Source: CAZTWC01 sp964617105 [NCBI: uncultured Myxococcia bacterium]
GTDB taxonomy: Bacteria; CAZTWC01
DNA length: 6,467 bases
Reading direction: 5' to 3'
Assembly (NCBI GenBank): GCA_964617105.1
Contig: CAZTWC010000221.1
Span: forward strand, 1 to 6,467
The translations under genes and the position numbers were made by a program. Below the pieces are notes generated by a model. That model was not told the origin of the DNA, made no database searches, and saw nothing but the letters and a program-made list of their open reading frames with translations. The number at the start of each line of letters is the position of its first letter. The stretch's first letter is position 1. Positions 4,717 to 6,467 of this stretch are shown here, piece after piece.

Positions 4717-5859
4717 ATGCAGTTCAAATTACGGGTAAGTTCCAGGAGAAGCCAGGCCAGGCTAGGAGAGATAGTCTTGCCCCATGGCACCGTGGCGACT
4801 CCCATCTTTATGCCGGTGGCTACTCAGGCATCAGTTAAGGCATTGGTTTCCAGAGATCTGGAAGAGTGTGGTGCCTCCATAATTCTGGCTAACTCCTATC
4901 ATCTTTACTTGCGCCCCGGTCATCAATTGATTCAACAAATGGGTGGACTCCACAGTTTTATGAACTGGTCCGGACCTATTCTCACTGATAGCGGCGGCTT
5001 TCAGGTGTACAGCCTGGCCAGGTTGCGGAAAATTTCGGAGCAGGGGGTCAAGTTTCAATCCCATATAGACGGCTCCTCCCACCTTTTTACCCCAGAATTA
5101 TCTGTAGATATTCAAACCGCCCTGGGGGTTGATATAATGATGCCTTTGGACCAATGTCCGCCGGCAACCGCTGATCAAAAACAGTTGGTGGAAGCCATGG
5201 CTCGCACCACCAGGTGGTTGAAAAGGTGTATTCAGCGTCACCAACAGCTGGAGGATGATAACTCCTGCGGTCAGCCGGGGGCTCTGTTTGGTATTGTTCA
5301 GGGTGGGATTTCTCCCCCTTTGCGGCAACGCCATGCTGAAGAGTTAGGCGCTTTAGGATTACCTGGCTATTCTATTGGCGGATTAAGTGTTGGGGAGAGC
5401 CAGGAGCAGTTACGGGAGATGGTGGCTTTTACTGCCCCGCTTTTACCCTCTGACCGGCCTCGCTACTTGATGGGGGTTGGAACTCCTATGGATATCATAG
5501 AATCGGTAAATTGCGGTGTAGACATGTTCGATTGTGTATTCCCCACCCGAGCGGCCCGCAACGGTACTCTTTTTACCAAACAGGGACGGCTGACCATTAA
5601 AAATGCCCGGTTTCGTCAGGATGCCCGGCCAATTGAAGAGGGGTGCCAGTGCTATACCTGCCGTAATTATAGCCGGGCTTACTTACGGCATCTTTTTATG
5701 GCGCGGGAGTTGAGCTGCCATTACTTGACTACCCTCCACAATCTTCATTTTTATCTGCAAATGATGCGCGAGATCAGGGAGTCTTTAGACCAGAATCAAT
5801 TTCTCTCCTATTATCAGCAGTTCAAGGAGTGTTACCTTCAAAAAAGATGGAAAAAATAA
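4717..5859 (+). CDS. tgt: Queuine/preQ1 tRNA-guanine transglycosylase
   Basis: This enzyme exchanges guanine-34 in the anticodon of GUN tRNAs (Tyr, His, Asn, Asp) for preQ1 in bacteria, a step of queuosine biosynthesis. The 380 residues are the normal length. Visible landmarks are TPIFMPVATQASVK (28-41), ILTDSGGFQV with the catalytic D91, LDQC with D145 and C147, GIVQGG (192-197), GGLSVGE (221-227), and GVDMFDCVFPTRAARNG with the nucleophile D272. The zinc site is C310-x-C312-x2-C315 plus H341. V225 in GGLSVGE and C147 match the bacterial preQ1-type pocket rather than the eukaryotic queuine type. The start is fixed because a stop codon (TAA, 4714-4716) directly precedes ATG in frame. No Shine-Dalgarno is visible upstream, so translation probably depends on coupling to the gene ending 17 nt before. 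Other queuosine genes are not in the window. Confidence 0.97.
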   Translation: MQFKLRVSSRRSQARLGEIVLPHGTVATPIFMPVATQASVKALVSRDLEECGASIILANSYHLYLRPGHQLIQQMGGLHSFMNWSGPILTDSGGFQVYSLARLRKISEQGVKFQSHIDGSSHLFTPELSVDIQTALGVDIMMPLDQCPPATADQKQLVEAMARTTRWLKRCIQRHQQLEDDNSCGQPGALFGIVQGGISPPLRQRHAEELGALGLPGYSIGGLSVGESQEQLREMVAFTAPLLPSDRPRYLMGVGTPMDIIESVNCGVDMFDCVFPTRAARNGTLFTKQGRLTIKNARFRQDARPIEEGCQCYTCRNYSRAYLRHLFMARELSCHYLTTLHNLHFYLQMMREIRESLDQNQFLSYYQQFKECYLQKRWKK

Positions 5860-6467
5860 ATTTGCTCAAGGGATTTTATTTATTGTTCCTTTTGTTATTT
5901 TTTGGCTGCAATTTTTATGAACATCCCCTGGACGGCCCAGTCAGAGCCATGGTTCTTGTTCCCCAACCGCCTGGTAAACAATATGCTCTAAAAGAGGTGC
6001 AGATTGATACCTTAAAAGATTTGCATGGTCTGCATGGTTCTGTAGCCACGCTGAAGGGGGGTGGGGCCATAACTATTCCAGCCCAGGGAGAGGTTTATTA
6101 TGGATTCAGGGAAAAGTTAAGGGCGCAAATTGTCCAGCAGGAGGGTAATACCCCCTACTTTTCCTACCTTTATAATCAGGGCCGGTATTTCCCAGAAAAT
6201 TTTCATTCTTTGGTAATGCTTACCGCCTATTACAATGTGGAACGTACCTATAATTATTTTCTCTCTCTGGGGTTGAAAATCAACCAAATGGAACCGGTTT
6301 CTCTCTTTTACTATCCCCAGGTAAAAATAGATTACGGCAATTCAGAGAGCAAAATTATTGAGGGGCATGCCTTTTTTATACGCCTGCTCAATATTATGGT
6401 TTTTACCCTTCCCGGCAAGTTAGACCTGGTGCCTTTACCCGCTAACCAGGGAGTGATAGCCCATGAA
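5847..6467 (+). CDS. Predicted lipoprotein, putative HExxH zinc metallopeptidase, 3' end cut by the window
   Basis: The reading frame is open to the last base (207 codons seen). Residues 1-20 form a lipoprotein signal peptide: two Lys (K3, K8), a Leu/Phe-rich core (9-19) and FFGC with C21 as the likely lipidated residue; the lipobox is relaxed (Phe at -3). The mature part begins with a polar, beta-rich region, then a helical section with aromatic residues (PYFSYLYNQGRYFPENFHSL), and ends LPANQGVIAHE. Hydrophobic residues leading into His-Glu (206-207) are typical of the first half of an HExxH zinc motif, so a surface or periplasmic peptidase of gluzincin type is likely, but the second His is outside the window. 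The ATG overlaps the end of tgt by 13 nt. The nearest AAGGAG (5824-5829) lies 17 nt upstream, too far for a strong site, so coupling to tgt translation is likely. Confidence 0.75.
   Translation, partial: MEKINLLKGFYLLFLLLFFGCNFYEHPLDGPVRAMVLVPQPPGKQYALKEVQIDTLKDLHGLHGSVATLKGGGAITIPAQGEVYYGFREKLRAQIVQQEGNTPYFSYLYNQGRYFPENFHSLVMLTAYYNVERTYNYFLSLGLKINQMEPVSLFYYPQVKIDYGNSESKIIEGHAFFIRLLNIMVFTLPGKLDLVPLPANQGVIAHE

Overview
The window looks like ordinary chromosome from an anaerobic bacterium. The main clue is a pyruvate:ferredoxin oxidoreductase-type beta subunit. A c-di-GMP-type PilZ receptor, a CpaF-type secretion/pilus ATPase and a predicted lipoprotein suggest a surface-associated life and probably a diderm envelope. 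The style of the genes is compatible with deltaproteobacteria-like lineages, but nothing here fixes the taxonomy. No phage, IS, CRISPR, tRNA or rRNA signals were seen.

Layout, left to right. (1) porB on the + strand (65-973), probably the end of a por operon that starts outside the window. (2) A three-gene block on the - strand, read from right to left: a DsbA/HCCA-isomerase-like protein (3289-2702), a CpaF/TadA-family ATPase with a disordered C-terminal tail (2646-1390), and a 94-residue protein of unknown function (1301-1017). This block converges with porB across a 43-nt gap that holds an inverted repeat. (3) An AT-rich divergent intergenic region (3290-3490) with a very good sigma-70-type promoter facing right. 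(4) A + strand block: PilZ-receiver protein (3491-4300), a 105-residue protein of unknown function (4382-4699), tgt (4717-5859), and a lipoprotein running off the right edge (5847 onward). The window ends just after the residues His-Glu, in a context typical of an HExxH zinc peptidase.

How the genes may work together. The right-hand block is tightly spaced from the 105-residue gene onward (17-nt gap, then a 13-nt overlap). It mixes a signalling protein, an RNA-modification enzyme and an envelope protein, so it reads more as a shared transcription unit than as one pathway. The most interesting points are: a PilZ-receiver fusion whose receiver lacks the conserved Lys; an isomerase-like protein with Asp where the catalytic Ser normally lies; an orphan CpaF-type ATPase with a Ser-rich tail ending in a KTLVG-type motif, entered through an in-register A-AAA-AAG slippery sequence; two small unrecognised proteins; and the truncated putative metallopeptidase. 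I see no clear evidence for a complete, new multi-gene system inside these 6.5 kb.
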